From the NCBI GenBank assembly GCA_013339765.2, contig CM023454.1, positions 37,066,950 to 37,130,949 on the forward strand: DNA of 64,000 bases, in the 5' to 3' direction. Below, piece after piece: positions 52,300-62,545 of the stretch. The DNA is from Haemaphysalis longicornis. Lineage: Eukaryota > Arthropoda > Arachnida > Ixodida > Ixodidae. Under the pieces are notes generated by a model, which searched no databases, was not told the origin of the DNA, and saw only the letters and a program-made list of their open reading frames with translations. A program made the translations under genes and the position numbers. Within the stretch, counting starts at the first letter, position 1, and each line of letters starts with the position of its first letter.

Positions 52300-52862
52300 A
52301 AGCGCTTTGTGTCCTGTGCCGGCAAAGTAGTTTACAAATTACCGCTTTCATGTGGGCTGCCCTACATCGGTCAGGTTTGCAGATGCGTGAATGGCCGCAC
52401 ACGCTGGCATAATTCTTCTCTTAACAATAATACGCGCCCGCATTTACCCGAGTAGTGCGAAGATTGCAGGCCTCTCAGTCCTTTGGCAAAATGCAGACCT
52501 TTGTCTCAGGAGATCAGAATTCCCGCCAGGAGTGATAATACAGTGGCAAGACAGCTATTAGACGCGTTTTACATTACGCAGAAAGGGGTGACGTCCATGA
52601 GTAATACATCTGCGCTTTCGTGTGCGAGCGCGTTTGAATTTCTGAAAACGTCACTTCGATCATGTCCTCTGTTTGATGCCTTCCATCTAGTGTACTCTAG
52701 TGCGCATGCTCCAAATGGTACATGTAAAAATTTAAGACGATGCTTCAATAAATGTTATTTGCAAGTGAGCGCTGGTCCCGTAGTCCTTCTTTACTGCCGT
52801 TGTCCAACTCGCGCGCAAATTTTCAATCATAATGCACCAACTCGCCTAACAGCTTTGTTTAA
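52281..52862 (+). mobile_element. Penelope-like element, plus-strand copy with 3' end
   Basis: Starts KKHAKRFVSCAGKVVYKLPL, then SCGLPYIGQVCRCVNGRTR: an intact-looking GVVY-like KVVY / YIG core. CEDCRPLSPLAKCRPLSQEI and NTVARQLLDAFYITQKGVT follow. The 176-codon ORF 52483-53013 starts in this region and runs on into satellite. AATAAATGTTATTTGCAAGTG near 52748 and the terminal TTTTCAATCATAATG block define the 3' end, which meets TAGG satellite. Confidence 0.8.
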
Positions 52863-53404
52863 GGTAGGTACTTTGGTAGGCAGGCAGGGAGGGAGGCAAG
52901 TAAGCAGGCTGGTATGTACGCAGGGAGGCATAGAGGAAGAGAAGCTGGTAGGAATGCAGGCAGGTAGGTTGGCAGGTATGAAGGATTTGGGTACTGGGGA
53001 TGGTATGAGGTAGGTAGGTTTTAAAATATGTAGGCAGGTAAGTAGGTACTTAGGCAGGTAGGTAGGCAGGCAGGTAGGCAGGCAGATAGGCAGGTAGGCA
53101 GGCAGAGAGGGGGGCAGATAGGTAGGCAGGTAGGTATGTCGGGTGGTAGGCATGAAGATAGGTACGTAAGAAGAAAGCTAGGTAGGTGGGTACTTAGGCA
53201 GGTAGGTAGGTAGGTAATTAGGTAGGTAGTCAGGTAGGCAGCAGGAAGGCAGGCAGGCAGGCAGACAGGCAGCTAGGCAGAGAGGATGGTATGCATGCAC
53301 GGAGGCAGGCAGATAGGTAGGCAGGTAGGTTGGTGTGTAGGAAGGTAGATAGGTAGGTTGGAAGGATGTAGGTAGGTAGGTACTAGTAGGTAGCCAGTTA
53401 GGTA
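52863..53404. repeat. Degenerate TAGG satellite array 9
   Basis: Tetramer array rich in GGCAGGCAGG units. GGTTTTAAAATATGTAGG near 53018 followed by GGTACTTAGGCAGG repeats the motif order seen near 10659 and 10220. Confidence 0.9.
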
Positions 53405-53700
53405 GGTTACAGGGGTTTATTTGAGGATAAAGTACTGATAAATAGTCAAGAAGGTGTTCACCTAGCTGAAGTGTACGTTAAGGTCTTTTAATATTGGTTC
53501 GCCCCATGTCAAATGTCGATGTCTTGTAATTTTATGTAGTTGTCAAGCGCGTGTTCTGCGTCGGTGCACTGGTGGTAGGTAGTGAGCTTGGACAGCGCCG
53601 TGGAAAGCCAGGGCAGCGTAGTGCTAGGTGCGTTCATTAACGTAGGAGGTGCAGAACACGAGCTTTGCTGCATGCAGCAAGGTAGGCCGCCAAATTGCCC
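53405..53700. other. Non-satellite island, unassigned
   Basis: About 300 bp of ordinary-complexity sequence between two satellite blocks. It has no similarity that I can see to the islands at 11085 and 27085, and no ORF, tRNA head or terminal repeats. TTTGCTGCATGCAGCAAGG near 53663 contains a short palindrome. Confidence 0.4.
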
Positions 53701-55333
53701 GGTAGGTAGGTAGGTAGGGTGTAGGTAGGGGCTTACGTTTGATGGAAGGTAAGAATGTTCTTAGGAAGCTAGGTAGGTGGCCAACAGGTGGGCAGGTAGG
53801 CAGGTATGGAGGCAGGCAGGTAGGTATGTATGTAGGTAGACAGGAACATTTGTAAGTAGGTACAAACCTAGGTAGGTGGGTAGTTACGCCTGCAGGTCGA
53901 TAGGTATGTAGGTAGTTAGGTATTGAGGTAAGTAGGTAGGCGGAAATGTTAGGTAGGTAGGAAAGGTATGTATTTAGGTAGGTTGGTATGTGGGTATATA
54001 TGCAGGCAGGCAGGGAGGCAGGCTGCTATCCACGCAGGCAGCCGTGCAGCCAGGGAGGCAGGAACAGTTGACTGGCTAGTATGCACCCGGACCGGAAGGC
54101 AGGTAGGTAGGCAGGTATAAGTTACGTAGAAAGGTAGGCAGGTAGGTAGGTGGGTAGGTATGTAGAAAGGTAGGTAGGTAGGTAGGATTTAGGTATGCAT
54201 GTAGGGAGGCAGGTTGCTTGGTAGGTTGCAGGTTGGTATTTATGTCTTTAGGTAGGTAGGTGAGTAGTATGTATGTAGGATGTAAGCAGGTAGGTAGGGG
54301 CAGGTAGATAGGTAGGTTGGGTAGGTTGGTAGATAGCTAATAAAATAGGCAGGTAAGCGGTAGGCAGGAATTTAGGCCGACATGTAGGTGTGTAGGAAGG
54401 AAGGTGGGAATTAGGTACTGGGTAGCTAAGCAGGAACTTAGGTAGGCAGGCATGTAAATAAGCAGGCCGGCAGCCCTGTAGGCAGGCAGAAACTCAGGGA
54501 GGCATGCAGGTAGGTAAGTAGATAGGTAGCTTAGATATGTAGGTAAGTAGTTGGGCAAGTATACATAGAAGCTAGGGGGGGCAGGGAGGTAGGCAGGCCG
54601 CTCTGTAGGTTGGTAGTTAGACAGGTAGGTGAGCAGGTAGATGGGTAGGGAGTAGTTAGGTAGGTAGGTAGGTAGGCATGTGGTTAAGGGAGGCAGAGTT
54701 GTTGTGAGGTAGGCAGGGAGGCCGGCAGGTAGGTAGCTAGGTAGGCATACAGGTTGGATAGGATATATGTAGGTAGGCGGGTAGGCGGGTAGGCACGTAG
54801 GTCGGTAAGTTGGTGAGAAGGTAAGTAGGTATGTTAGGAAGGTTTGGTAGGTAGGTATGTAGTAGGTAGGTAGGCAGGCATGTAGGCAGCAAGATAGGCC
54901 GGCAGGTAGGTAGGTATGTAGGTATAAATGTAGGTGGTTAAGTACGCAGATAGTTTGGGAAGCAAGCACGTAGGGTATAAAGTTAGAAAGGTTAGGTACG
55001 TAGTTAGGTAGGTAGGCAGGTAGGCATGTATACAGGCAGGTGGGCAGGTAGGTAGGATGGCACGTAGAGTGGTAGGTAGGTAGGTGGGTTTGTAGCTAAG
55101 CAGGTATGTAGGTCGGTAGGTTCGTAGGTAGGTAGGTAGGTAGGAAGCTAGGCAGGCAGGTAGGTAGGTAGGTAGGTGGGTAGGTAGGCAGGTAGGTATG
55201 TAGGTAGGTAGCTGGGTAGGAAGGGAAGTAGTCAGCCAGGCAGGTACAAAGCCAGGTACACAGGTAGGTAGGTAGGTAGGTAGGTAAGCAGGAATACAGG
55301 TAAGTAGGCGGGAAGATACATAGTTTTATAGTG
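53701..55333. repeat. Degenerate TAGG satellite array 10
   Basis: A 1.6-kb array with variable units; a 210-codon minus ORF of Pro-Thr-Tyr-Leu type crosses it. The last 20 bases before 55334 are no longer clean tetramers. Confidence 0.9.
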
Positions 55334-55552
55334 TGATGGATACATGTAGAAAAGCAGTGTTTACTGGGCTGCAATACTTTTAGGCGACACACAAACTGAC
55401 AATGAATCCTGAGCACAAAAAGCTTTATCGCCAGCTCGTCAAACTTATCTTCTTTGCCGACGCGCCATTATTGTACAATTGTACATTCCCCGGTAAGGGA
55501 AATGGCTATGTGCCCCAGGTGTTCCCTATTCTGAACCGTGGCACGCGGCGCA
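55334..55552 (-). repeat. gypsy-4 3' LTR
   Basis: Direct repeat of 58089-58312. Shared blocks: GTAGAAAAGCAG / GGCAGAAAAATG, TAGGCGACACACAAACTGACA / TAGGTGACGCACCAGCTGACA (each read within its copy), CAGCTCGTCAA / TAGCTCGTCAA, and TTGTACAATTGTACATTCCC / TTGTACAATTTTATGTACCC. A plus-strand 61-codon ORF here is a shadow. Confidence 0.7.
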
Positions 55553-55589
55553 AATCTTTTACATTTGCTAACCATCTCAGAGAGTAATC

Positions 55590-56570
55590 ATCAGTAGCCA
55601 CGTTGAAATGGCTCCTATACAAATGCGTTGGAAGTTTGGTGATGACCCTATGATGGCTAAACATGTTTTCTCAGTGGTGGAACAGTTAATTTCGGGGCGT
55701 GACAGAGTACGGGTCACGTAAGCTAACACCTACTCCACGTCATCTTGCCACTGAACTTGTGTCACTCCCAGACGGATATTGCTTGCATCTGTGTGCAGGT
55801 CATTGTCAGCGTCCTTGGTGAAGTGGCTGAGAAGAGGTGTGCTCTGCAAGCGACCATTAAGCTGATCAAATGCTGCCGACTCGTCGTGCCTGCACATTAC
55901 CTATACGACTTTTTTCAGCTCATCAACGGTTCCGCGCTTTTGCAAAACTTTCCAACTAACCACCGATATTTGGCACAAAATTTTAGGAAATGGTGTACTG
56001 CCTTTTTTAGAGTTGCTTTTGGAAAAGCAGCAACCACAGCCGTTTTACGGGATCTGAACGGGCGCCTTGAGAACTTAAAACGTGGCCCAGAAAAAATTGA
56101 CCCCTTCCTACCTAAAGCGGCACTTTGGCTTTAGGGTTAGCTTGGAGGAGCGAACGAATTGAACAGCTCTACGGAGGCGGTTTAAATGTTCTTCGAACGT
56201 TTTTCAAAACTCTACAACGTAGTTCTAGTACACCAGAGGCGTCTGCCACTTTATTTCACACAAACCCGTGTCCAACATTTGTGTCAAAGTGGTTTGATCC
56301 CAGCAAACTCTGAAACAGAACACTTAAAATTCGAACAGCATCTTAGGTGTATAAAAGCAGTTTTTTTCGCGATCTCGTTAATATACCTCTATTCGCAAGT
56401 AACTGCTGCCTAAATCAATGAACGAAAACAATTGATCTGGTCGCAAGCTGTCTAACGAGTCGTCAATGCGTGGCAAAGGTTAGCTTCCTTTTGTGTAAAT
56501 TATTGATTTCCCTGTAGTACAAACAGAAATGGAGAGTAGCATCTATCTCCTCAACGAGGATCCCCGGTGA
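55590..56570 (-). pseudogene. pol: RT and RNase H remnant of gypsy-4
   Basis: Read leftward: PLPRIDDSLDSLRPDQLFSF near 56470-56410 (finger-palm), EIAKKTAFI near 56375, then the YxDD site, which reads LVY-stop-NY near 56235-56205 where LVYLDD is expected. AAFPKATLKKAVHHFLKFCA near 56050-55980 is the connection, and DQLNGRLQSTPLLSHF plus LHTDASNIRLG near 55880-55750 is RNase H with its Asp. LSRPEINCSTTEKTCLAII ends near 55610. A plus-strand 129-codon ORF (55745-56134) is antisense shadow. Confidence 0.75.
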
Positions 56571-56870
56571 TGCCCTTTGGATTGTAGAGGTTGTATGACG
56601 TCCCATTGGAGCATTTCCTCTGCTTGACAACAAATGGCCTCCCGTTGTTCAGTCGAAAGTCAGTAAGGCTCTTCACGAATAAATCTATTATCTCCAGCAG
56701 TGATGATGCGATGTTTAGTTGTTCGCCGCACATAGCATGACAGTGCGAAACAGTCGACGAGTATGCGACCTAGTACCTACGGGGTGAAGATGATCTGTGC
56801 GGATTAGTCACGGGAGGTCTGGGTGATAGCTCGTGAGCAAAAAGTTAGTCGTTTATTAGTCCATTTTGTT
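56571..56870 (-). pseudogene. Degenerate gag-RT junction of gypsy-4
   Basis: A short minus ORF (56733-56551) lies between the zinc knuckle and RT. It may be the RT N-terminus (LNNGRPFVVKQRKCSNGTS), but alignment is weak. The protease active site was not found; the gap is too short for a full protease, so a deletion is likely. Confidence 0.45.
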
Positions 56871-58030
56871 TCATGTACCGCAGTCGAGGTGCATCGGGGG
56901 GGAACCTATCTTTTAGTCCTATGCTGCGGTAGGGGCAGTGACGGATTACGTGACTGGCTTTCCCGCAATAATAGCAAAGAGGACGATTGTCGGATGTGCA
57001 CAACACAGTCAGTTTGGCCCACTACGTCTTGCCTCTTACTGCGTGGCAAGGTTCAAGGTGCGTCTGAATGGCCGTGTCGTAGCAAGCGGAACCTGTGGCG
57101 ATGCGGAAACCGGCATGCGGCACACATCCGGGTAAATGGGGCGTTCCTTTGCAATAGCCAGAATGTACATTCGTGTACGTTAGTACAGGGTGCTCAACAT
57201 CGCGCGGTATCAGGAGTTCTTACTTGTCGAACGTCACTAAATATGGCATCGGTAACGGTACGAATTTGGTCAATTGTCGCCCTGGAGGCTCGTTCGGCGT
57301 TCTTCGCGCACCAAGCCTCACGTCAGTCCTAGAAGAGTGGTTTTATGGTTGATTGCGAAAGTACTAGAAGCCCAATTGGCTTGACATCGGTAATGCATGG
57401 AGCACTTCAGCACTTGCCGCTCCGTAGCTGTCGCAGTTCGAATGAAGTCAGAAATTGTTGTTTGTGGGCAAAGTATGAAAACAGCAAAGAGGTGCTCCTT
57501 TAGACGTCGAATTAGGTGACACACTTTTTTATTCACTCATACACGGATCACCTCGATTGACAAACACATCTCTCAGGTGAACCTAAAACTGCGATCATTA
57601 TAATTTTCAGTCCTGTATTGTAGAGTAACTTCGACCTGTTCCTTCCGCTCGCTACTTTTGAAGGCGCGACCAATCGCCGCCAAAATCTGGGCAACCTTAT
57701 CAATGATCTCTCATTGTTTTGGAACCATGTTTTCGGAAATATTCGAGTCAAAAGTAGACATTCTGTAGCTTACTCCCATCATTACAGTTGTTGAACGAAT
57801 CTAATTTCTCACAATTATCCAGCCAGTCTTCCATGTCATCGAAACCATCACAGTGAAACGCGCACAGTGCACATGGAGAATTTACGATCAGCTTGGCTAC
57901 GCTGCACTTGCTGATTTCGCAGGGTGTAGTGGTTGTCATGACGACTGGAGGCATCACCACCAGGCCAAATTCCGGTTGCAGGTCTCGAAGGCGGCGAGAT
58001 GACTTGTGCACTGGGGTCGTTACCCAATAA
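56871..58030 (-). pseudogene. gag: gag of gypsy-4
   Basis: From 57990 leftward: RRLRDLQPEFGLVVMPPVV, GFDDMEDWLDNCEKLDSFNN and SKLQNVYF, the standard N-terminal gag block. Next come PKTWFQNNERSL and FWRRLVAPSKVASG (57730-57640), KKVCHLIRRLKEHLFAVF (57530-57480) and ISDFIRTATATERQV (57450-57405). The knuckle near 57000-56950 retains CYYCGK-like spacing in one frame. At least three frameshifts. The plus-strand 169-codon ORF 56823-57332 is antisense to it. Confidence 0.75.
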
Positions 58031-58088
58031 CACTCCCATGGGTCGTAACGATTGCCTGGTTCTGAATGCATGGGATACACCCGCACCT

Positions 58089-58312
58089 CTACCCCAACCG
58101 TGCCGAGTACAGGCAGAAAAATGTACTTACTCAGGGAGCAGAACTTGTAGGTGACGCACCAGCTGACAGTGGAGCCCAAGCACTAAACACTGTAGCGCTA
58201 GCTCGTCAACCTCATTGTCTTCTCCAAGCCCCCGTGTATTTGTACAATTTTATGTACCCGGGTACAGAAAATGGCCGTGCACCACAGCTCAAAACAAGGA
58301 ATACCTGCGGCA
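58089..58312 (-). repeat. gypsy-4 5' LTR
   Basis: About 224 bp. On the minus strand it starts TGCCGCAGGTATTCC at 58312 against the satellite and ends near 58089. Followed by a leader that includes GAGGTGCGGGTGTATCCCAT. Partner at 55334-55552. Confidence 0.7.
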
Positions 58313-59130
58313 CTAGGTAGGTAGGTTGGTTGGTAGGGCGGTGGTCGGGTGGGCGGATAATAGGTAGGCATGTAGGTTTTGTAGGTATGTAGCCAGGTAG
58401 GAAGGTAGGTATGTAGGTAGGGGGGTAGATAGGTGCGTTGGTAGGTGGGTAGGTGGTAGATATGTAGGAAGGTATTAGGTAGGTAGGTAGGTAGGTAGGT
58501 AGTTAGGTAGTTAGGCAGCCAGGCAGGCACGTATGTAGGAAGGCTGGCAGGCAGACAGACAGGCAGACAGACAGGCGGGCAGGCTAGAAGGCAGACAGGA
58601 AGGCAAGCAGGCAAGCAGGCACGCTGGGAGGTAGGTAGGTAGGTAGAAAGCTAGGTAGGTTAAGTAGGTAGATTTGGTAGAATACGTAGGTAGGTTGGTA
58701 GGCAGGTAGGTAGGTAGGTAGGCTATCAATTAAGGTTAGGTAGGTTAGGTAGACAGGTAGGTAGGTATGTAAGTAGGTGGTAAGGTACGAGGTAGGTAGG
58801 TAGACAGGCAAACAGGCATGCAGGTAGGAAGGTAGGTTGTTATGAAGGTAGGTAGGTTATGTTCGAAAGTTAGGTAAGTTAGGTAGGCAGGATGGCAGGT
58901 GGGTAGGTAGAATAGGCTTGTAGGTAGATCTGTTGGTATATGGGTAGGTAAATAGGAAGGAAGGCATGCAGGCAGGCAGGTATGTAGATACATAGTTAGG
59001 TAGATAGGTAGGTAGGATATTAGGTAGGCAGGTAGGCTGTGACATTGGCAGGTGGGTTGGCAGGAAGGCAGGCAAATACCAGGTAGGCATGCAAGCCGAT
59101 CAGCAGGCAGGCAGGAAGGCAGGCGGGCAA
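58313..59130. repeat. Degenerate TAGG satellite array 11
   Basis: Tetramer array with a pure GGTA run near 58475-58500 and a GACAGACAGGCAGAC patch near 58553-58575. It ends inside the coding sequence of LINE-D. Confidence 0.9.
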
Positions 59131-59860
59131 CCACTTGCTCTGCTTCAAGTGCAAAGGTTTCTGGCATGGTACAAACTCTTTGAATGGCCGACTAGCCTTC
59201 GGTCATGGCGCCAGAATGACCATAATTCATTAAAAATATGAATCAGAAACTTTGTCCTCTGCGAACTGCCAAGGACGCCAAGCAGAATACCGAGAATATC
59301 ATCCGAGAAGAATACCGAGAATATCACCTTTTCAGAGGCGCGAAAGAGGTTCGCCTTTTTACCCCTACGGAGTTGCGCCGAAGCGGCTCGGCTGGGGTGG
59401 AACGAAGCCTGGTTTTGCCAGGGACTGGGTACCGGGAGTCGTACATCGTACAAGCAGAAGAACGAGCAGCGTCTGGGGGCAACAGTCACTATCCATGCCG
59501 ATGCCGCTCCTGTCCTTGATTCCTCACGCTCCCTACTTTCACTCCAGGCTGCCTACGAGATGGATACGGAGGGTTCCTTTATTGTTTCCCACCCCCGCTG
59601 AACCACCCGTGTCACCTGTGGTGCTTCCACCACCAAATGCGGTAGCGGCTCAAAGGGTACGTGAACTGGTGCAAGTCAAAGGGTCTCCGTCTGCCTGATA
59701 TCGCCAGGACTTGTAATGATATGCTGGCCGGGATTTTGATGCCTGCAACGCAGCGGAAGAAGGCGCCGCCTACTTCCAAGCGTACACGATCGCCAAACAG
59801 CTGCCTCCGACAGTTCAAGCCCCGAAAGGCAAAGAAGATTGATTGGTGAATCTTTATTTG
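59131..59860 (+). pseudogene. LINE-D ORF1 C-terminal part
   Basis: LCFKCKGFWHGTNSLNGRLA near 59136-59195 is a CCHC knuckle whose last Cys is replaced. TENITFSEAR-type sequence near 59320 in shifted frames (ENIIREEYREYHLFRGAKE) and FAFLPLRSCAEAARLGWNEA near 59355-59410 follow, as at the end of LINE-C ORF1. A duplication of AATACCGAGAATATCA occurs at about 59285 and 59311. The 148-codon ORF 59252-59698 is one of the broken frames. Confidence 0.6.
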
Positions 59861-60029
59861 CGAGTCTGAGCCGCAGATGTTAGGGCACCCGCGTGGTGAA
59901 GTTCATCCTTGGTCCAGGATGGTCCAGGATACCCTGGCTGCGGCTGGCTTTCTAGGCTCTCGTAACCAGGTCTTGGTGGATCCTCATTTCCGGGCTAGTC
60001 AGGCAAAGATGAATACACACACATTCCAG

Positions 60030-60740
60030 TAGCTCCTAAATGTTTATAATAGGAAGAGAAGGGATAATCCAATAAAAATGCAGGGGGCTCTTGAAATATC
60101 TTGACGTTTTCTATGAGCGATTGGAATACAAGTACCCCACGTGAAGTGGTTCCAAGAAAAAATATAAACTCTAAGCCCACAAATTTGTGCTATATAAATG
60201 GTATTGAGGAAAGACAGGGATCCTGGCGGTACATCCACATGTGGTGTGGACACCGTTGCCCGAAAATGTTTGACGTGTGACGCTACCCACTACAGACCAA
60301 CCTTCAAGCTGGTGACGTTCAAAACATTATTTTCAGTAGGCTTATACCATTACCCTCTGCGAACATTTATCCTGACTCCCACCTCTCGAACAAAGATTTT
60401 GAGGGCCCAGTATATCATCTACCAACACCATTATTCTTTTAGGCGAGCTCAATGCACATAATGCAATCTGGGCCTGTAGTGACATAGATGCCCAATGTCA
60501 CCTTATCTTGTCGCCCTCAAAGCACGCCGTTTGTAATATGGAACAATACACTTTTTCCCACTTGGACTTGGTTTTTGGTTCGGCAGTTGTCTGTCTGTGT
60601 CCTAAGCTGTGCCTGGGCACGGAAATATATGGCAGTTACCACCGCAGCACCTCACTGACGTATACAGCTAAAGGCCCAAGCTGTCCATTTGCCCAGAACA
60701 CGTTTAATAAAGCACGGTTAAAATGGAATACATTTACAGA
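60030..60740 (+). pseudogene. LINE-D endonuclease
   Basis: Reads MVLRKDRDPGGTSTCGVDTV, then ARKCLTCDATHYRPTFKLVT; further frames give YPLRTFILTPTSRTK and a degraded GDFNAHN near 60445 (GELNAHN). It matches the order in LINE-C (FIMDRKGGG, VVIVARKSLPCHH, YIPPDHG). 59861-60029 is the ORF1-ORF2 spacer. No functional site set remains. Confidence 0.6.
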
Positions 60741-61489
60741 GACAACGAAACCACAGTGAACGTCCCAAAGTCAACTACACGGTGAAGAGGCAATCCCACT
60801 CTTCACGACGCCGTTCCTCGATGCTGCCGCTAAGTCTATTCCGTACGCGTCAGGGGCCCGGCACAGAAAACAGAGGCCGTAGTATAATGAGGACCGTAGG
60901 CATGCGCGAGAGGCAGAGAACGAGGCGTTGGGTATCCTTAGCCGATACCCCATGTAAATACCCTCCTCTTGTACAAAACGGCAAATGCTTTTGTGAAACG
61001 TGTGTGCCGTGAATGAAACTGTAAAGTTGGCGCACCTTGTCAACGTTCATAAACTCATACACCGACCAACCGAAGGCCTAGGCACGCCTGAAAATTTGAA
61101 ATACATCAAACACACAGCCAGCCCTGGTTAGTACAACAGGAGACACAGTGGACGACTAGGCTAACAACGGCGCACAAGACTTCCAACACGTGTCCAATTC
61201 AGCACAATACTATTACACTGTCGTGCACCACAACACATCCCGTGAAAAGACCTGGCATGATAACAAGTCGAACACCTCCTATAAGACACCCTTTTCACTT
61301 CATGAGCTTAAGATAGCTCCTGGCACTTGTAAGCTTTCAGCTTTAGGCGCATACAGCATTACAAACCCAATGTTACGACAACTACACACAAACGGTTTAA
61401 ACATTCTGCTCCTCAACAACAAAATATTATTTTGGGGCACAATCCAGAATGCTTAAGGGAGGCCATAGAAGTGATGGTGGTAAAGAGGC

Positions 61490-62500
61490 GAAGGACACAA
61501 CCTCTCAAGTTATCGAAACATCGCCCTTAACAGCTGCCTGTGCAAGCTCCTCAAGAACATAATAAATAGAAGACGTGTACTTTCTTGGGTGACATGGTCT
61601 TCTAAAGAGCTGCCAGGCTCCTTCTTGGCGGGCAGATCCACGAATAACCAACTTGTCGGCCTTTATTCATACATCAAGGACGCTTTCATCCATGAACAGT
61701 TTTGGCAATTGTTTTTGACCTTGATAAGGCCTATCACCCCGCTTAGCATATGGGATCATCTGTGACCTGATGTCATTCGCTGTTTCTGGCCATGTATGAA
61801 AAACCCTTACTAGTTACGTGTGGAAAAGAACGTTTCGCATAAGAGTTGGTAGTTCCCTATCCAGGGTTCATGTGGAAGAAAACGGCACGCCGTGAGGAGG
61901 AGTTTTAAGCTGCACTGTGTTTTTTGGTAACATGAACTTTGTTGGTAATCATTGTAATCTAGAATTTCTGATTCAATGTATGTACACTTCTAGGTATCTT
62001 CTAAATCCTGTAATATATGAGTCTGTGAACGTGAAGTCTAACTTGGTGTAAAAAAACATGCCGGCTAGGTAGATTAGAATGGTTTTAAACTCAACCCAGA
62101 CTAACACTCCAGCTTTGCCTTTTACAGGATGCGCGGGATTCATTCGGAGTAGAAATTACTCTTAAGGTTATTTCAATTCCTGTTAAAAGAAGCACATGTT
62201 TTAAGACCTAATATTTCATAACGAACTAACAATTGTTTTACAGTTAAAACATCTGAAGCAAAAAAAGAATAGAAACAATGAACATTCCTAATGTTATTTC
62301 CCACCAGTCCTATGGTGCAGACACGCAACGTCTTCTGAGTGTTTACAGTGCCCTGGTCAAATTTCGCTTGGATTACGGGGGAGTCATGTATGCATGTGCA
62401 AAAAAAGAGGCATGAATGCTTGACCCAGTGATGTATTTGGAGCTACGCCATGCATGCGGCGCTGTTCGCACTAGCCGTGCCCAAAGTCTGTATTTGGAAA
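61490..62500 (+). pseudogene. LINE-D reverse transcriptase
   Basis: YRNIALNSCLCKLLKNIINR, then LAGRSTNNQLVGLYSYIKDA and a broken LTLIRPITPLSIW (for the F-x-x-D-x-x-KAYDTAW block) are readable, later VEENGT-PRGGVLSCTVFFG in shifted frames near 61870-61930. The thumb reads YLELRHACGAVRTSRAQSLY near 62430-62490, as in LINE-C. 60741-61489 holds the decayed endonuclease-RT linker with no clear motif. Confidence 0.65.
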
Positions 62501-62545
62501 ACGATAAATTTTCAATCACAATCAATTCAATATTATTTTTCCAAG

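Larger units (their letters stand above)
55334..58312 (-). mobile_element. gypsy-4: internally deleted Ty3/gypsy element with short LTRs
   Basis: A minus-strand element of about 3.0 kb: 5' LTR (58312-58089), leader, gag, zinc knuckle, RT, RNase H, then directly the 3' LTR (55552-55334). Integrase and the rest of RNase H are missing, as is most of the protease. LTRs are only ~220 bp. The leader after the 5' LTR (GGTTGGGGTAGAGGTGC, then ATCCCATGCATTC) resembles that of gypsy-3. Satellite lies on both sides, so insertion was into the array. Confidence 0.75.
59131..62545 (+). mobile_element. LINE-D: 5'-truncated I/R1-like LINE
   Basis: A plus-strand relative of LINE-C, truncated in the ORF1 zinc knuckle at the satellite edge. 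It contains the rest of ORF1, endonuclease, RT and part of the thumb, and its 3' end is not found: the sequence changes to another LINE on the opposite strand near 62545. Heavily decayed, with stops in all domains. Confidence 0.7.

Noticed and set aside
56823..57332. 169-codon plus-strand ORF
   Set aside because: It is antisense to the gypsy-4 gag and zinc-knuckle region, where the motifs fit known gag.
9116..59130. Telomere or interstitial telomeric repeat
   Set aside because: The canonical arthropod telomere unit is TTAGG; here the unit is TAGG with a four-base period. TTAGG occurs only as scattered variants, never as a five-base tandem array.
9142..59167. Long minus-strand ORFs rich in Pro-Thr-Tyr-Leu (up to 242 codons), looking like repetitive secreted or cuticle proteins
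   Set aside because: They are the direct translation of CCTA tetramers, occur in more than one frame at the same place, have no consistent start or domain, and end wherever the satellite is interrupted.
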